DNA from: Subtercola sp. PAMC28395
GTDB lineage: Bacteria; Actinomycetota; Actinomycetes; Actinomycetales; Microbacteriaceae
Length of the DNA: 64,000 nucleotides
Direction of reading: 5' to 3'
Assembly: GCF_018889995.1 (NCBI RefSeq)
Contig: NZ_CP076547.1
Location: 372,001 to 436,000, forward strand
The notes under the pieces were generated by a model that was not told where the DNA came from, did not search any database, and worked only from the letters and a program-made list of their open reading frames with translations. Positions 8,872 through 19,426 of the stretch are shown here, one piece after another; position 1 is the stretch's first letter, and each line of letters opens with the position of its first letter. A program made the translations under genes and the position numbers.

Positions 8872-9608
8872 CGTGTACTCGATGTAGTGGATGGCAGCGG
8901 AATCGCTCCGATCAGCATCAGGATCTCAGCGCGGGCAGCAGGCTCTGCCAGGGACCCCCTGGCGGCGATGGTCACGGTCGAGCTCGCTGTCTGTCGCGCC
9001 CCGCGCATGGTGACGCAGCCGTGCGATGCCTCGAGAACAACCAGTACACCCCTGGCGTCCAGCCCGTCGGCGATGGTCTGGGCAATCTGTTCACCCAGTC
9101 GCTCCTGCAATTGCGGGCGTGACGCGATGATGTCGACGATTGCGGGCAGCCTGCCCAGACCGATCAGCCGGTTGCTCGGCACGTAGGCGATGTGTGCCGT
9201 ACCGAGGAACGGCAGGAGGTGATGCTCACAGACCGAGCGAAAGGAGATACCCCTGACGAGCACGGGCTGCGGTGCGTGAGCGCCTACGTCGGGCTCCAGC
9301 GGAAACGTCTCCGACAGGAGGTGTGACGCGTCGACGCCCACGCCGGAGAAGAACTCAGAGTACGCCTCGGCAACCCGTCGCGGCGTACTCACGAGTTCGT
9401 CTCTGTCGGGATCTTCACCGATAGCCAGAAGGAGCTCCCTGACGGCTGATTCGACTCTCTGCGAGTCGATCCGGTTGACGTTGCCATGGTGGCTGTCAGC
9501 GTGTTCGCGGGAATCACGGCTCACGAAATCGCTCGCTCCCAGCTCGAGGGTCTCCACACCAGGACTCTCCACATCGGTGCGCGCGGAATCTGTGCGACCA
9601 GTGTTCAC
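8868..9608 (-). CDS. folE: GTP cyclohydrolase I
   Basis: Opens the GTP ring to dihydroneopterin triphosphate, the first folate step. The 246-residue frame starts at GTG 9608. The first 45 residues are a charged, non-conserved extension and the conserved domain begins near RIDSQRVESAVRELL. Zinc and active-site motifs are visible: CEHHLLPF, GRLPAIVDI, RPQLQERL and HGCVTMRGA. The stop overlaps folP by 4 bp. The true start could lie inside the extension. Confidence 0.96.
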   Translation of the reverse strand: MNTGRTDSARTDVESPGVETLELGASDFVSRDSREHADSHHGNVNRIDSQRVESAVRELLLAIGEDPDRDELVSTPRRVAEAYSEFFSGVGVDASHLLSETFPLEPDVGAHAPQPVLVRGISFRSVCEHHLLPFLGTAHIAYVPSNRLIGLGRLPAIVDIIASRPQLQERLGEQIAQTIADGLDARGVLVVLEASHGCVTMRGARQTASSTVTIAARGSLAEPAARAEILMLIGAIPLPSTTSSTR

Positions 9609-9626
9609 AACGGGAGTGCGCGACGA

Positions 9627-11639
<2,013 letters not shown>

Positions 11640-11858
11640 GTCTCTTTTAGGTTCTTGCGGCAATGCCGGCACCTTTCTGGTCACCAAAGTACTTGGCCCA
11701 GAGTACTCGGGGGCAACTGGGTGCCGCCTGCGTGTTCCCCGTGGGCTTAACTTGTCAGCAGGCAAAATACGCGGCCCGGGAATGATCGACCGTGGCACAC
11801 GGTTGCCGAGGTAGATCGAGAGGATTGTTTCGCCCAGGTAAATTCAGGAACTGTTCAT

Positions 11859-11894
11859 TTCCGAAACTACCCAGTACCGCATATAGTTGCGGAC
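11859..11894 (+). promoter_or_regulatory. Conserved promoter/operator block upstream of first exporter
   Basis: The 36 bp before ATG 11895 align without gaps to the 36 bp before ATG 14298. Shared blocks are TCCGAAACT and AGTACCGNATAT. A -10-like hexamer, TATAGT, lies 7 bases before the ATG, so the transcript would be nearly leaderless. The shared blocks are the likely binding site of the TetR regulator encoded at 13517. Confidence 0.5.
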
Positions 11895-13412
11895 ATGTCT
11901 GAATCCTCTCTCGAAACACCTGTCGCCTCCTCCCGGCGGTGGTGGACCCTCACCGTGGTCGCCCTTGCCCAGCTGATGGTCGTTCTCGACTCCACCGTCG
12001 TCAACATCGCCCTCCCCGCCGCCCAGACCGACCTCGGCTTCTCCAATGCCGACCGTCAGTGGGTCATCACCGCCTACTCCCTCGCCTTCGGCAGCCTGCT
12101 GCTGCTGGGCGGTCGCCTCTCCGACCTGATGGGTCGCAAGCGAACGTTCATCATCGGCCTGATCGGCTTTGCCATCGCCTCGGCACTGGGTGGTGCTGCT
12201 GACAGCTTCGGCACGCTCGTTGCCGCGCGAGCCCTGCAGGGAGCCTTCGGCGCTCTGCTCGCACCCACGGCCCTGGCCGTGCTGACGACGACCTTCACGA
12301 TCCCGAAGGAACGCGCACGAGCGTTTGGTGTGTTCGGTGCCATCGCCGGCGCCGGTGGTGCTGTCGGCCTGCTTCTCGGTGGCGTTCTCACCGAGAACTT
12401 CAACTGGCGCTGGAACCTCTACATCAACGTCTTCATCGCCGTCATCGCCGTCATCGGTGCCGCGATCTTCCTCACCACGGTCGCGCGCACGGGTCCGCGC
12501 CCGAAGCTCGACATCCCCGGCACGATCCTCGTCTCCGGTGGCCTGTTCTCCCTGGTGTTCGGCTTCTCGAACGCCGAGACGGATGGCTGGGGCTCGGCTT
12601 CGAGCTGGGGCTTCCTGGTCGCCAGCGGCGTGCTGCTGGTCGCGTTCGTTCTCTGGCAACGGGTGGCGAAGCATCCATTGCTCCCCCTCGCCGTGGTCCT
12701 CGACCGCAACCGCGGGGCATCCTTTCTTGCTGTTCTGATCTCGGGCGCCGGAATGTTCGGCATCTTCCTCTTCGTCACGTACTACCTGGAAGTGTCGATG
12801 CACTACTCCCCGATCCAGACCGGCACTGCCTTCCTGCCGATGATCCTCATGCTGGTCGTCTCCGCACAGCTGTCGACAAACATCCTCGTACCTCGGTTCG
12901 GCCCGAAGGTCATGGTGCCCACGGGCATGGTGATCGGCGTGGTCGGGATGCTGCTGCTGACGAGGCTCGACACGAACAGTGCCTACGCGGCGAACATCCT
13001 GCCTGCGCTGCTCGTGCTCGGCTTCGCGATGGGCTCGATCATGCCCGCCGCCATGCAGACCGCGACACTCGGAGTGAATCGCCAGTTCGCTGGAGTCGCC
13101 TCGGCGAGCGTGAACACCAGCCAGCAGGTGGGTGGCTCGATCGGCACGGCCCTTCTGAACACGCTCGCGGCAACCGCTGCGACGAGCTACGTCGCCTCGC
13201 ACCTGCCGCCCTCTGCCCAGGTCGTGTCTGACGCCGCCATCGCGAGCTACAACACCGCCTACCTGTACAGCGCGCTCTTCTTCGCCGTCGGCGCCGTGAT
13301 CACTGCACTTCTCTACACCCGCAAGTCGACGGTCACGGCGACGGCACACGCCGCCCACGCCGAGGCGCAGGCCGAAGATGCCGATGACCTGCCGCTGGCT
13401 GTAATGCACTGA
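11895..13412 (+). CDS. MFS multidrug exporter, DHA2 (14-TMS, EmrB/QacA-like)
   Basis: A 505-residue protein with 14 predicted helices. Conserved drug:H+ antiporter motifs are visible: VVLDSTVVNIALP in helix 1 (motif D1), GRLSDLMGRKR between helices 2 and 3 (motif A) and GAIAGAGGAVGLLLGG in helix 5 (motif C-like). It closely resembles the exporter at 14298 along the whole length, so the two arose by duplication. It lies divergent to ftsH and upstream of the convergent TetR gene. The substrate is unknown; efflux of antibiotic or toxic organics is the family role. Confidence 0.93.
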   Translation: MSESSLETPVASSRRWWTLTVVALAQLMVVLDSTVVNIALPAAQTDLGFSNADRQWVITAYSLAFGSLLLLGGRLSDLMGRKRTFIIGLIGFAIASALGGAADSFGTLVAARALQGAFGALLAPTALAVLTTTFTIPKERARAFGVFGAIAGAGGAVGLLLGGVLTENFNWRWNLYINVFIAVIAVIGAAIFLTTVARTGPRPKLDIPGTILVSGGLFSLVFGFSNAETDGWGSASSWGFLVASGVLLVAFVLWQRVAKHPLLPLAVVLDRNRGASFLAVLISGAGMFGIFLFVTYYLEVSMHYSPIQTGTAFLPMILMLVVSAQLSTNILVPRFGPKVMVPTGMVIGVVGMLLLTRLDTNSAYAANILPALLVLGFAMGSIMPAAMQTATLGVNRQFAGVASASVNTSQQVGGSIGTALLNTLAATAATSYVASHLPPSAQVVSDAAIASYNTAYLYSALFFAVGAVITALLYTRKSTVTATAHAAHAEAQAEDADDLPLAVMH

Positions 13413-13426
13413 CCCTTGCACAAAGA

Positions 13427-13458
13427 ATGCCCCCTTCCCCTCGCGGGACAGGGGGCAT
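13427..13458. terminator. Hairpin between exporter and TetR gene
   Basis: A 9-bp perfect stem, ATGCCCCCT / AGGGGGCAT, with a 14-base loop lies between the convergent exporter (+) and TetR (-) genes. There is no strong T-run, so it may act as a bidirectional terminator of moderate strength. Confidence 0.6.
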
Positions 13459-13516
13459 CTCTGTGCCATCAACCGTGCGTGAGGGCGCGCCCGTTGACCC
13501 GACAGGGCCACCGTGA

Positions 13517-14176
13517 CTAGTGCGACGAGGGAGCGGTCTGTCTGATGCCGAGGGCGGGCAAGATGACACCGTCGATGATCGAGAGCAGAAACTCGCGGTC
13601 GATCTGCTTCTTCAGTATGAGCGTGCGGTACGAGGCCATCGACGGAGTGATCATCGAGAGGGTCTCGATATCACTTTCGGCCGGGATCTCCCCGCGGGCG
13701 ATCGCACGTCTCATGAACAGGCGATTCACCTCGGCGCGGGGCTCCACGATCGCCGCGCTGACGACGTCGGCGAGATCGGGGTCGCGGGAAAGCATCGACA
13801 TGACACCGGCCATGATGTGCATCTTGCGTTCGCCGTCTTCGATCGAGTGCGGCTTGATCATGGCGACCAGGTCGCCGCGCAGGGTGCCGGTGTCTGGCAG
13901 GCCGTCGGGGTCGTAGTCGCCCTTCTTCATGCAGGCGACAGCATCGAGTACGAGATGTGCTTTGGATGGCCACCGGCGGTAGAGCGTGGCCTTGCCCGCC
14001 TTGGCGCGGGCCGCGACCATGTCGATCGTCATGCCGTCATAGCCGGTCTCGGCGAGAACGTCGAGTGCAGCATCCAGAATCTCGGGATCACGGGAGTGGT
14101 CCCGCTTGCGACCGAGTTTCGGCACAGTGTCTGAGGTGTCTGCGAAGGTGGTGTCAGCGGCGTCGGTGTGCGCCAT
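13517..14176 (-). CDS. TetR/AcrR family transcriptional regulator
   Basis: A 219-residue repressor starting at ATG 14176. The N-terminal helix-turn-helix is at about residues 30-76 (ILDAALDVLAETGYDGMTID, then KATLYRRWPSKAHLV). The C-terminal ligand domain resembles TetR_C types with RAEVNRLFMRRAIARGE. It is divergent from the second exporter (121-bp gap) and convergent with the first, and both exporters share an upstream block, so it probably represses both. The long open frame upstream is only a shadow of the exporter gene. Confidence 0.92.
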   Translation of the reverse strand: MAHTDAADTTFADTSDTVPKLGRKRDHSRDPEILDAALDVLAETGYDGMTIDMVAARAKAGKATLYRRWPSKAHLVLDAVACMKKGDYDPDGLPDTGTLRGDLVAMIKPHSIEDGERKMHIMAGVMSMLSRDPDLADVVSAAIVEPRAEVNRLFMRRAIARGEIPAESDIETLSMITPSMASYRTLILKKQIDREFLLSIIDGVILPALGIRQTAPSSH

Positions 14177-14261
14177 TACAGCACCTGCCTTTCTGTTCGA
14201 AGATCTGTGAAACACCGTGCTGTTCCGAAGAATCGGGTGCCTCCGACGAGAGAATTCCAAT

Positions 14262-14297
14262 ATCCGAAACTGATGAGTACCGTATATGCTATCAAAC
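14262..14297 (+). promoter_or_regulatory. Conserved promoter/operator block upstream of second exporter
   Basis: This block is collinear with 11859-11894 over 36 bp, sharing TCCGAAACT and AGTACCGNATAT. The -10-like hexamer TATGCT sits at the same position as TATAGT in the first copy, 7 bases before ATG 14298. The retained blocks within a more divergent background suggest a protein-binding site. Confidence 0.5.
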
Positions 14298-15842
14298 ATG
14301 TCGGAGAAAACAGCGGCAGAGACCGCATCCACTCGTCGCTGGTTCACTCTCGCCACTGTCGCGCTCGCGCAGCTCATGGTGGTACTCGACGCCACCGTGG
14401 TCAACATCGCGCTCCCCGCGGCGCAGGCCGACCTCGGCTTCTCGAACGGTGATCGCCAGTGGGTGGTGACGGCGTACTCCCTCGCGTTCGGCAGCCTGCT
14501 GCTGCTCGGCGGCCGAATGTCAGACCTCATCGGTCGTAAGCGTGCCTTCATCATCGGCCTCATCGGTTTCGCCGCAGCCTCCGCGCTCGGCGGCGCTGCA
14601 GACAGTTTCGGCACGCTCGTTGCAGCGCGGGCCCTTCAGGGGCTGTTCGGCGCGCTGCTCGCGCCGACCGCGCTCGCTGTGTTGACGACGACCTTCACCA
14701 TTCCGAAGGAGCGTGCCCGCGCCTTCGGCGTGTTCGGTGCGATCGCCGGTGCGGGCGGCGCAGTCGGGTTGCTGCTGGGCGGTTACCTCACGCAGGACTT
14801 CAGCTGGCGCTGGAACCTCTACATCAACGTGTTCTTCGCGATCGTCGCCGTGATCGGCGCCCTCATCTTCGTGCCGACCAACAAGCGCACCGGGCCCCGC
14901 CCAAAACTCGACGTGCCCGGCACCCTTCTGGTCTCCGGCGGCCTGTTCGCCCTCGTCTACGGGTTCTCGAACGCGGAGACCAACGGGTGGGGCGACTTCT
15001 GGACCTGGAGCATGCTCGTCGCCAGCGGCATCCTCCTGGTGGCCTTCGTTCTCTGGCAGCAACGAGCGAAACACCCGCTGCTCCCCCTCAAGATCGTGCT
15101 CCACCGCAACCGCGGCGCGTCGTACCTGTCGGTGTTCGTCGCGGGGTCGGGCATGTTCGCCGTGTTCCTGTTTTTGACGTACTACCTGCAGACCTCACTC
15201 GGCTTCTCGCCGATCACCACGGGAATGTCGTTCCTGCCGATGATCGCCTGCCTGGTGCTGGCCGCCCAGCTCGGAACGAACATCTTCGTTCCGCGATTCG
15301 GGCCGAAGGTTCTCGTTCCGATCGGCATGCTCATGGCATCGGCTGCCCTCGCCTGGATGACCCTCCTCGACCTTTCGAGCACGTACGCCGCGAACATCCT
15401 GCCGCCCCTGATGCTCATGGGGCTCGCCATGGGAACGATCATGCCGGCGTCCATCCAGACCGCAACGCTCGGGGTCGACCGGCAGTACGCGGGCGTCGCG
15501 TCGGCAATGGTGAACACCAGCCAGCAGGTCGGCGGCTCGATCAGCACGGCCCTCCTCAACACACTGGTGGCCACGGCCGTGACGAACTACATCGCTTCGA
15601 ACATCGCAGGGGCCACGACGCCGGCGGCCCAGGCGGCCGTGGCAGCACAAGCCGCAGTGAACGGGTACCACGTCGCGTACTGGTGCGCATCCGGCTTCTT
15701 CCTGGCCGGGGCGATCATGGCTGCCCTGCTGTTCGAGCGCAAGGCTTCGATTCATGCCACTCTGCACGCCGCCCACGCCACCGCCGAGCAGCACCGCGAG
15801 AACGATCGCCAGGCCGACGCATCAGCAGCCACCGCTGGTTGA
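14298..15842 (+). CDS. MFS multidrug exporter, DHA2 (14-TMS), second copy
   Basis: A 514-residue paralogue of the exporter at 11895; most of the first 200 residues are identical, including VVLDATVVNIALP, GRMSDLIGRKR and GAIAGAGGAVGLLLGG. I prefer ATG 14298 over ATG 14286 because it aligns with the start of the first copy. The C-terminal third, after helix 13, is the most divergent part and has an extra Ala/Thr-rich segment. It is probably controlled by the divergent TetR. Substrate unknown. Confidence 0.93.
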   Translation: MSEKTAAETASTRRWFTLATVALAQLMVVLDATVVNIALPAAQADLGFSNGDRQWVVTAYSLAFGSLLLLGGRMSDLIGRKRAFIIGLIGFAAASALGGAADSFGTLVAARALQGLFGALLAPTALAVLTTTFTIPKERARAFGVFGAIAGAGGAVGLLLGGYLTQDFSWRWNLYINVFFAIVAVIGALIFVPTNKRTGPRPKLDVPGTLLVSGGLFALVYGFSNAETNGWGDFWTWSMLVASGILLVAFVLWQQRAKHPLLPLKIVLHRNRGASYLSVFVAGSGMFAVFLFLTYYLQTSLGFSPITTGMSFLPMIACLVLAAQLGTNIFVPRFGPKVLVPIGMLMASAALAWMTLLDLSSTYAANILPPLMLMGLAMGTIMPASIQTATLGVDRQYAGVASAMVNTSQQVGGSISTALLNTLVATAVTNYIASNIAGATTPAAQAAVAAQAAVNGYHVAYWCASGFFLAGAIMAALLFERKASIHATLHAAHATAEQHRENDRQADASAATAG

Positions 15843-15980
15843 GTAGCGCGCTGGAGCTGTGAACGCGCATCCAGTGGAGGCTCGCCGCGACAGCCAGCGC
15901 CTGGGAAGCTGCGCTTCCGAGGTCAACCAAGCAGCGTGTCCGAGCCTGAACAATTCGTGATCAGACGCTCGGGTCAACGA

Positions 15981-16045
15981 AATCGGACGAACCTCAGCCC
16001 GACCTCCGCGCTATTTTCGACGGAGGCGCTGAGGTTCGTCCGATT
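15981..16045. repeat. Long hairpin, REP-like or bidirectional terminator (copy 1)
   Basis: Two perfect 18-bp arms (15981-15998 and 16028-16045, core GGACGAACCTCAGC) enclose a second stem CCTCCG/CGGAGG around GCGCTATTTTCGA. It lies between the convergent exporter (+) and hpt (-). The loop and inner stem resemble those of the hairpin at 18741. Confidence 0.7.
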
Positions 16046-16051
16046 GGGCGA

Positions 16052-16603
16052 CTACGAGTAGGTGTGGGGTGCGAGCACCCCGATGTCTTTGAGGTTGCGG
16101 TACTTCTCCGCGTAGTCGAGGCCGTAGCCCACCACGAAATCGTTGGGGATGTCGAAACCGACGTACCGAACATCCAATTCGACTCTCACCGCATCAGGCT
16201 TGCGCAGTAACGCGCACACCTCGACCGAGGCCGGGCCGCGCGAGCGCAGGTTGCCGAGCAGCCAGGAGAGCGTCAGACCCGAGTCGATGATGTCTTCGAC
16301 GATCAGCACGGTGCGGCCCTGCAACTCGGAGTCGAGGTCTTTCAGAATTCGTACGACACCGCTCGACTGGGTGCTGTTGCCGTACGAGCTGACGGCCATC
16401 CAGTCCATGCTGACCGGCAGGTGCAGCTCGCGTGCCAGGTCGGCCATGACCATGACCGCACCCTTGAGCACGCCGACGAGCAGCAGATCCTGGCCCGCAT
16501 AGTCGACTTCGATCTTTCGCGCGAGCTCGGCGATCTTCGCGTGGATCTCGCTCTCGGTGATCAGAATGCGTGACAGGTCTGCTTCAACATCGCGGGAATC
16601 CAT
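16052..16603 (-). CDS. hpt: Hypoxanthine phosphoribosyltransferase
   Basis: Salvages hypoxanthine and guanine to IMP and GMP with PRPP. The 183-residue protein starts at ATG 16603 and shows the PPi loop [13 protein letters not shown], the PRPP-binding motif [14 protein letters not shown] and the purine-site region ending [14 protein letters not shown]. The family is normally followed by ftsH; here the exporter cassette intervenes. The 294 bp between this start and tilS hold no convincing gene and probably contain the hpt promoter. Confidence 0.95.
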   Translation of the reverse strand: MDSRDVEADLSRILITESEIHAKIAELARKIEVDYAGQDLLLVGVLKGAVMVMADLARELHLPVSMDWMAVSSYGNSTQSSGVVRILKDLDSELQGRTVLIVEDIIDSGLTLSWLLGNLRSRGPASVEVCALLRKPDAVRVELDVRYVGFDIPNDFVVGYGLDYAEKYRNLKDIGVLAPHTYS

Positions 16604-16897
16604 GGGTGCCAGCCTACCCAACACCGATCTGGATGCGATGCGCCCGGCGATGCCTCCGCTCCCCGAGAACTTTGTCGGAAAGACGTGGCTGGCAACGAGA
16701 ATACGGTGATGCACAAGAGCACCTTGCAACGCATGGGGGCACCGCGCGACTCGCTCACCGGCATTTCGCCACAGAGCCAGTCGACAACGGGCGGAGCATG
16801 GCTCATCCCCCCGCACCTGACGCCACGCTTTCGCTGAGCTCCGCCCGATGTCTACCTGGCAGCGCTCGCACGACCGCCATGCAACAGGACACGCACG

Positions 16898-18139
16898 TTA
16901 CGGGCGGCGGGCGAAGACGAGTCTGGTGTCGACACGCGCGACACGGATGCCCGGCAGATCCACCCCGCCCTGCCCGTGCCACTCGGTCACCAGCTTCAGC
17001 ACGGCAAGCGTCTGCGCCCGGCTCAGGGCGGTGCCGAACTCGGCTGCCACGACGAATCGCACGATGCGCTGGGCGAGCGCGGCGGGGTTGGACGCGAGTC
17101 CGTGTACATCGACCGCGATGCCCGCCTCGGCGTGCTCGACGATCTCGGCCGCCCATTCGGCGGCCAGGGCATCCAGAGCGACGGAGTCTTCGCGGAGCTG
17201 GTCGGCCGTGCGGGCGAGTGCGTCGGCGATACCGGGGCCGAGCTCGGCCTCTAGAAGCGGCAGCACCGTCTCTCTCACGCGCACCCTCGCGTAGGCGGGG
17301 TCGAGGTTCTGCGGGTCGAGCCAGGCGACAAGGCCCTGGTCGGCGAGCGAGCGGTGCACCACCTCGCGATGGATGCCCAGCAGCGGCCTGAGGTAGACCC
17401 CGTTCACCGCGCTCATGCCCGACAGGCTCGCCGGCCCCGAACCGCGGGCGAGACCCAGCAGCACGGTCTCGGCCTGGTCATCGAGGGTGTGGGCGAGCAG
17501 CACGTGGCTGGCGCCGGTCGTGGCGAGCGCGCGTTCGAAGGCCGCGTACCGTGCCGTGCGCGCTGCGGCTTCGGGGCCACCCGTCGGCCCCGAGCCGACG
17601 CCACCCCGCTCCACGCTGACGCGTTCGATCAACACTGGGCCAAGGCCCAGCTCGCGTGCCTGGCGAGCGGCCTCTTCGGCCACCTCTGCTGAGCCGGCCT
17701 GCAGCCCGTGGTCGACGACGATCGCGCCAGCACGGATTCCTGCGCGCGGGGCTTCGAACGCGAGGGCGGCGGCGAGGGCGAGCGAGTCGGGGCCGCCGCT
17801 GAGCCCCACGAGCACGAGCGGAATGTCGGGATGGGCTCGCGACGATGATTCGGGGTGGCTGAGCTGATCATCCGGCCGTTCGGGCGGGGCATCGGTCCGG
17901 TCACGCGGGCGGGATTCGGGGGCGTCGAGCCGATCATCCGGCCGCTTGAGCGAGGAGTCGGGTCGCGCGCTGCTTGGCGATTCGGGGCCTGCGAGCCGGG
18001 CATCCGGAGCGGAGTCGCCCCCGGGCTCTGGCACCAGCGCGTCAATGCCGGGCAGTTCCCTGGCGAGCAGTTCACGCACAGCACGGCGCACGTCGGCCAT
18101 CGCGGGCGTGAGGCGCGGTCGGCGGGCGTTCGTGTGCAT
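16898..18139 (-). CDS. tilS: tRNA(Ile)-lysidine synthetase
   Basis: Modifies C34 of the CAU-anticodon tRNA-Ile to lysidine. The PP-loop motif SGGPDS is at residues 114-119, followed by VDHGLQ and HTLDDQAETVLLGLARGSG. The protein (413 residues) has an unusual Pro/Asp/Arg-rich insertion at about residues 45-104, before the PP-loop, built of 22-residue repeats. The C-terminal part is short, as in other actinobacteria. The start at ATG 18139 keeps the insertion in frame with a plausible N-terminal helix (PAMADVRRAVRELL); a start inside the repeat would remove this helix. Confidence 0.92.
   Translation of the reverse strand: MHTNARRPRLTPAMADVRRAVRELLARELPGIDALVPEPGGDSAPDARLAGPESPSSARPDSSLKRPDDRLDAPESRPRDRTDAPPERPDDQLSHPESSSRAHPDIPLVLVGLSGGPDSLALAAALAFEAPRAGIRAGAIVVDHGLQAGSAEVAEEAARQARELGLGPVLIERVSVERGGVGSGPTGGPEAAARTARYAAFERALATTGASHVLLAHTLDDQAETVLLGLARGSGPASLSGMSAVNGVYLRPLLGIHREVVHRSLADQGLVAWLDPQNLDPAYARVRVRETVLPLLEAELGPGIADALARTADQLREDSVALDALAAEWAAEIVEHAEAGIAVDVHGLASNPAALAQRIVRFVVAAEFGTALSRAQTLAVLKLVTEWHGQGGVDLPGIRVARVDTRLVFARRP
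17828..18007. repeat. In-frame 66-bp tandem repeat within tilS
   Basis: A GATTCGGG...GAGCCGATCATCCGG-type unit recurs with an exact 66-bp period (landmark GAGC at 17861, 17927 and 17993). Each unit encodes 22 residues, of the form PD(A/D)RL..PES..., rich in Pro, Asp, Arg and Ser. About 2.7 copies are present, and the third is partly diverged. Confidence 0.85.
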
Positions 18140-18231
18140 CCAGTAACGTTATTGCAGTTTCAGCACTCGCAGACTTTGCGCAGAGAACCAGCGCAAGCCA
18201 CTCGCACAACCCATCAGAAGGAGCAGTTGCC

Positions 18232-18726
18232 ATGGGCACCTACGACGCCGTCATCGAGATCCCCAAGGGGAGCCGCAACAAGTACGAGGTCGACCACGAG
18301 ACCGGCCGCGTCTACCTCGACCGGGTTCTGTTCACCACCTTCGTCTACCCCACCGACTACGGCTTCTTCGAGAACACCCTCGGCCTCGACGGTGACCCCG
18401 TCGACGTGCTGGTGCTGCTCGAGTACCCGGTGTACCCGGGCGTCGGCCTCAAGGTGCGCCCGGTCGCCGTGTTCAACATGAGCGACGAGGCTGGCATCGA
18501 CTCGAAGGTCATCGCGGTGCCCGCCAAAGACCCGCGCTGGGCTGGCATTCAGGATCTGGATGATCTGTCCACCCAGCTTCGTGCCGAGATCGAGCACTTC
18601 TTCGAGCACTACAAAGACCTCGAGCCCGGCAAGTGGGTCAAGACCGAGGGTTGGGGTTCGGCCGCCGATGCCGAGACGATCGTGCAGAACGGCATCACGA
18701 AGCTCGCCGAAGAGGGCTCGCACTAG
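18232..18726 (+). CDS. ppa: Inorganic pyrophosphatase
   Basis: Hydrolyses pyrophosphate to drive biosynthetic reactions. The 164-residue protein is a typical family I enzyme: KYEVDHETGRVYLDR, YGFFENT, DGDPVDVLVL with the metal-binding Asp residues, and KDPRWAGIQDLDDL. AAGGAG lies 9 bases upstream of the ATG. It is divergent from tilS with a 92-bp shared promoter region containing AT-rich stretches (GTAACGTTATTGCAG). Confidence 0.97.
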   Translation: MGTYDAVIEIPKGSRNKYEVDHETGRVYLDRVLFTTFVYPTDYGFFENTLGLDGDPVDVLVLLEYPVYPGVGLKVRPVAVFNMSDEAGIDSKVIAVPAKDPRWAGIQDLDDLSTQLRAEIEHFFEHYKDLEPGKWVKTEGWGSAADAETIVQNGITKLAEEGSH

Positions 18727-18740
18727 CCTCCCGATCGATC

Positions 18741-18803
18741 AATCGGCGGCCCACGGTCAAACCTCGGCGCTATGTGCGACGGTTTCACTGAGGGCCGACG
18801 ATT
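18741..18803. repeat. Long hairpin, REP-like (copy 2)
   Basis: Arms AATCGGCGGCCC (18741-18752) and GGGCCGACGATT (18792-18803) pair with one mismatch, with a smaller CCTC/GAGG stem inside. The inner sequence GCGCTATGTGCGACGG resembles GCGCTATTTTCGACGG of the hairpin at 15981, so both may belong to one dispersed family. It follows ppa and may also end its transcript. Confidence 0.55.
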
Positions 18804-18977
18804 GGCCGATCTGGGCGCTAGCCGACGCGTGGGCGCGGGCGTGGCTGGCCCGATCGAGGTCGTTCGATGCCGGATGTGGGACGCCGAGACGTGGGGATGC
18901 GGTGCGGCTCGCCGGGCATCCACATCGGATTGGCGGCGGCACCCGAGAATGTGGCATACTCGTTGAGTTGTCAAAAC

Positions 18978-19050
18978 GGCCCCATCGTTTAGCGGCCTAG
19001 GACGCTGCCCTTTCACGGCAGTAGCACGGGTTCGAATCCCGTTGGGGTCA
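18978..19050 (+). tRNA. tRNA-Glu (TTC)
   Basis: A 73-nt cloverleaf: acceptor GGCCCCA pairs with TGGGGTC (one G-U), anticodon stem CTGCC/GGCAG around CTTTCAC (anticodon TTC) and T-arm ACGGG-TTCGAAT-CCCGT. The discriminator is A and CCA is not encoded. It is the first of three tRNA genes in tandem. Confidence 0.97.
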
Positions 19051-19124
19051 CAAGCCACGTAGGGTATGCTCTTCGAGGGCCTGCTGGCACAAAGAAAACC
19101 GAACATCAAAAATTTCATAAGTTT

Positions 19125-19198
19125 GGCCCTGTAGCGCAGTTGGTTAGCGCGCCGCCCTGTCACGGCGGAGGTCGCCGGTTCAAGTCCGGTCAGGGTCG
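19125..19198 (+). tRNA. tRNA-Asp (GTC)
   Basis: A 74-nt cloverleaf: acceptor GGCCCTG pairs with CAGGGTC, anticodon stem CCGCC/GGCGG around CTGTCAC (anticodon GTC), T-arm GCCGG-TTCAAGT-CCGGT and discriminator G. Confidence 0.97.
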
Positions 19199-19213
19199 CA
19201 AAGGTTCGAACTG

Positions 19214-19234
19214 CCCTTCTTCGGAAGGGTTTTT
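19214..19234 (+). terminator. Rho-independent terminator after tRNA-Asp
   Basis: CCCTTC-TTCG-GAAGGG followed by TTTTT: a stable 6-bp stem with a tetraloop, 16 bases after the tRNA-Asp gene. Confidence 0.85.
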
Positions 19235-19260
19235 CGGCCTCCGGAGGGGTTCGCCTCTTC

Positions 19261-19333
19261 GGCTCTGTAGCTCAGTTGGTAGAGCGTTCGACTGAAAATC
19301 GAAAGGTCACCGGATCGACGCCGGTCGGAGCCA
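19261..19333 (+). tRNA. tRNA-Phe (GAA), integration site of the element
   Basis: A 73-nt cloverleaf: acceptor GGCTCTG pairs with CGGAGCC, anticodon stem TTCGA/TCGAA around CTGAAAA (anticodon GAA) and T-arm with CCGG/CCGG. The discriminator is A. Its 3' half from 19292 is part of the 48-bp direct repeat, so the incoming element restored an intact gene on integration. Confidence 0.97.
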
Positions 19334-19339
19334 CTGCCC
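19292..19339 (+). repeat. attL direct repeat (48 bp) inside tRNA-Phe
   Basis: This copy runs from the anticodon loop (CTGAAAATC) through the T-arm and discriminator to ACTGCCC of the terminator. It is identical over 48 bp to 31860-31907; the bases on either side differ. Confidence 0.9.
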
Positions 19340-19377
19340 CACTTCTGGGCTTCTACCGGGAGTGGGGCCTTATTTTT
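19336..19377 (+). terminator. tRNA-Phe terminator
   Basis: Stem GCCCCACT/AGTGGGGC with a 17-base loop containing GGCTTCTAC, followed by CTTATTTTT. The same loop motif occurs after the attR copy and after the degenerate tRNA at 33445. Confidence 0.8.
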
Positions 19378-19426
19378 GCCCGGTTTCCACTCGCCTGTCG
19401 TCGCCTGTGGACACACCGTGGACACA

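Noticed and set aside
11844..13511. 555-residue open frame antisense to the first exporter
   Set aside because: It lies in the codon-position shadow of a well-conserved membrane transporter, has Arg/Gly/Glu/Asp/His-rich low complexity and no domain.
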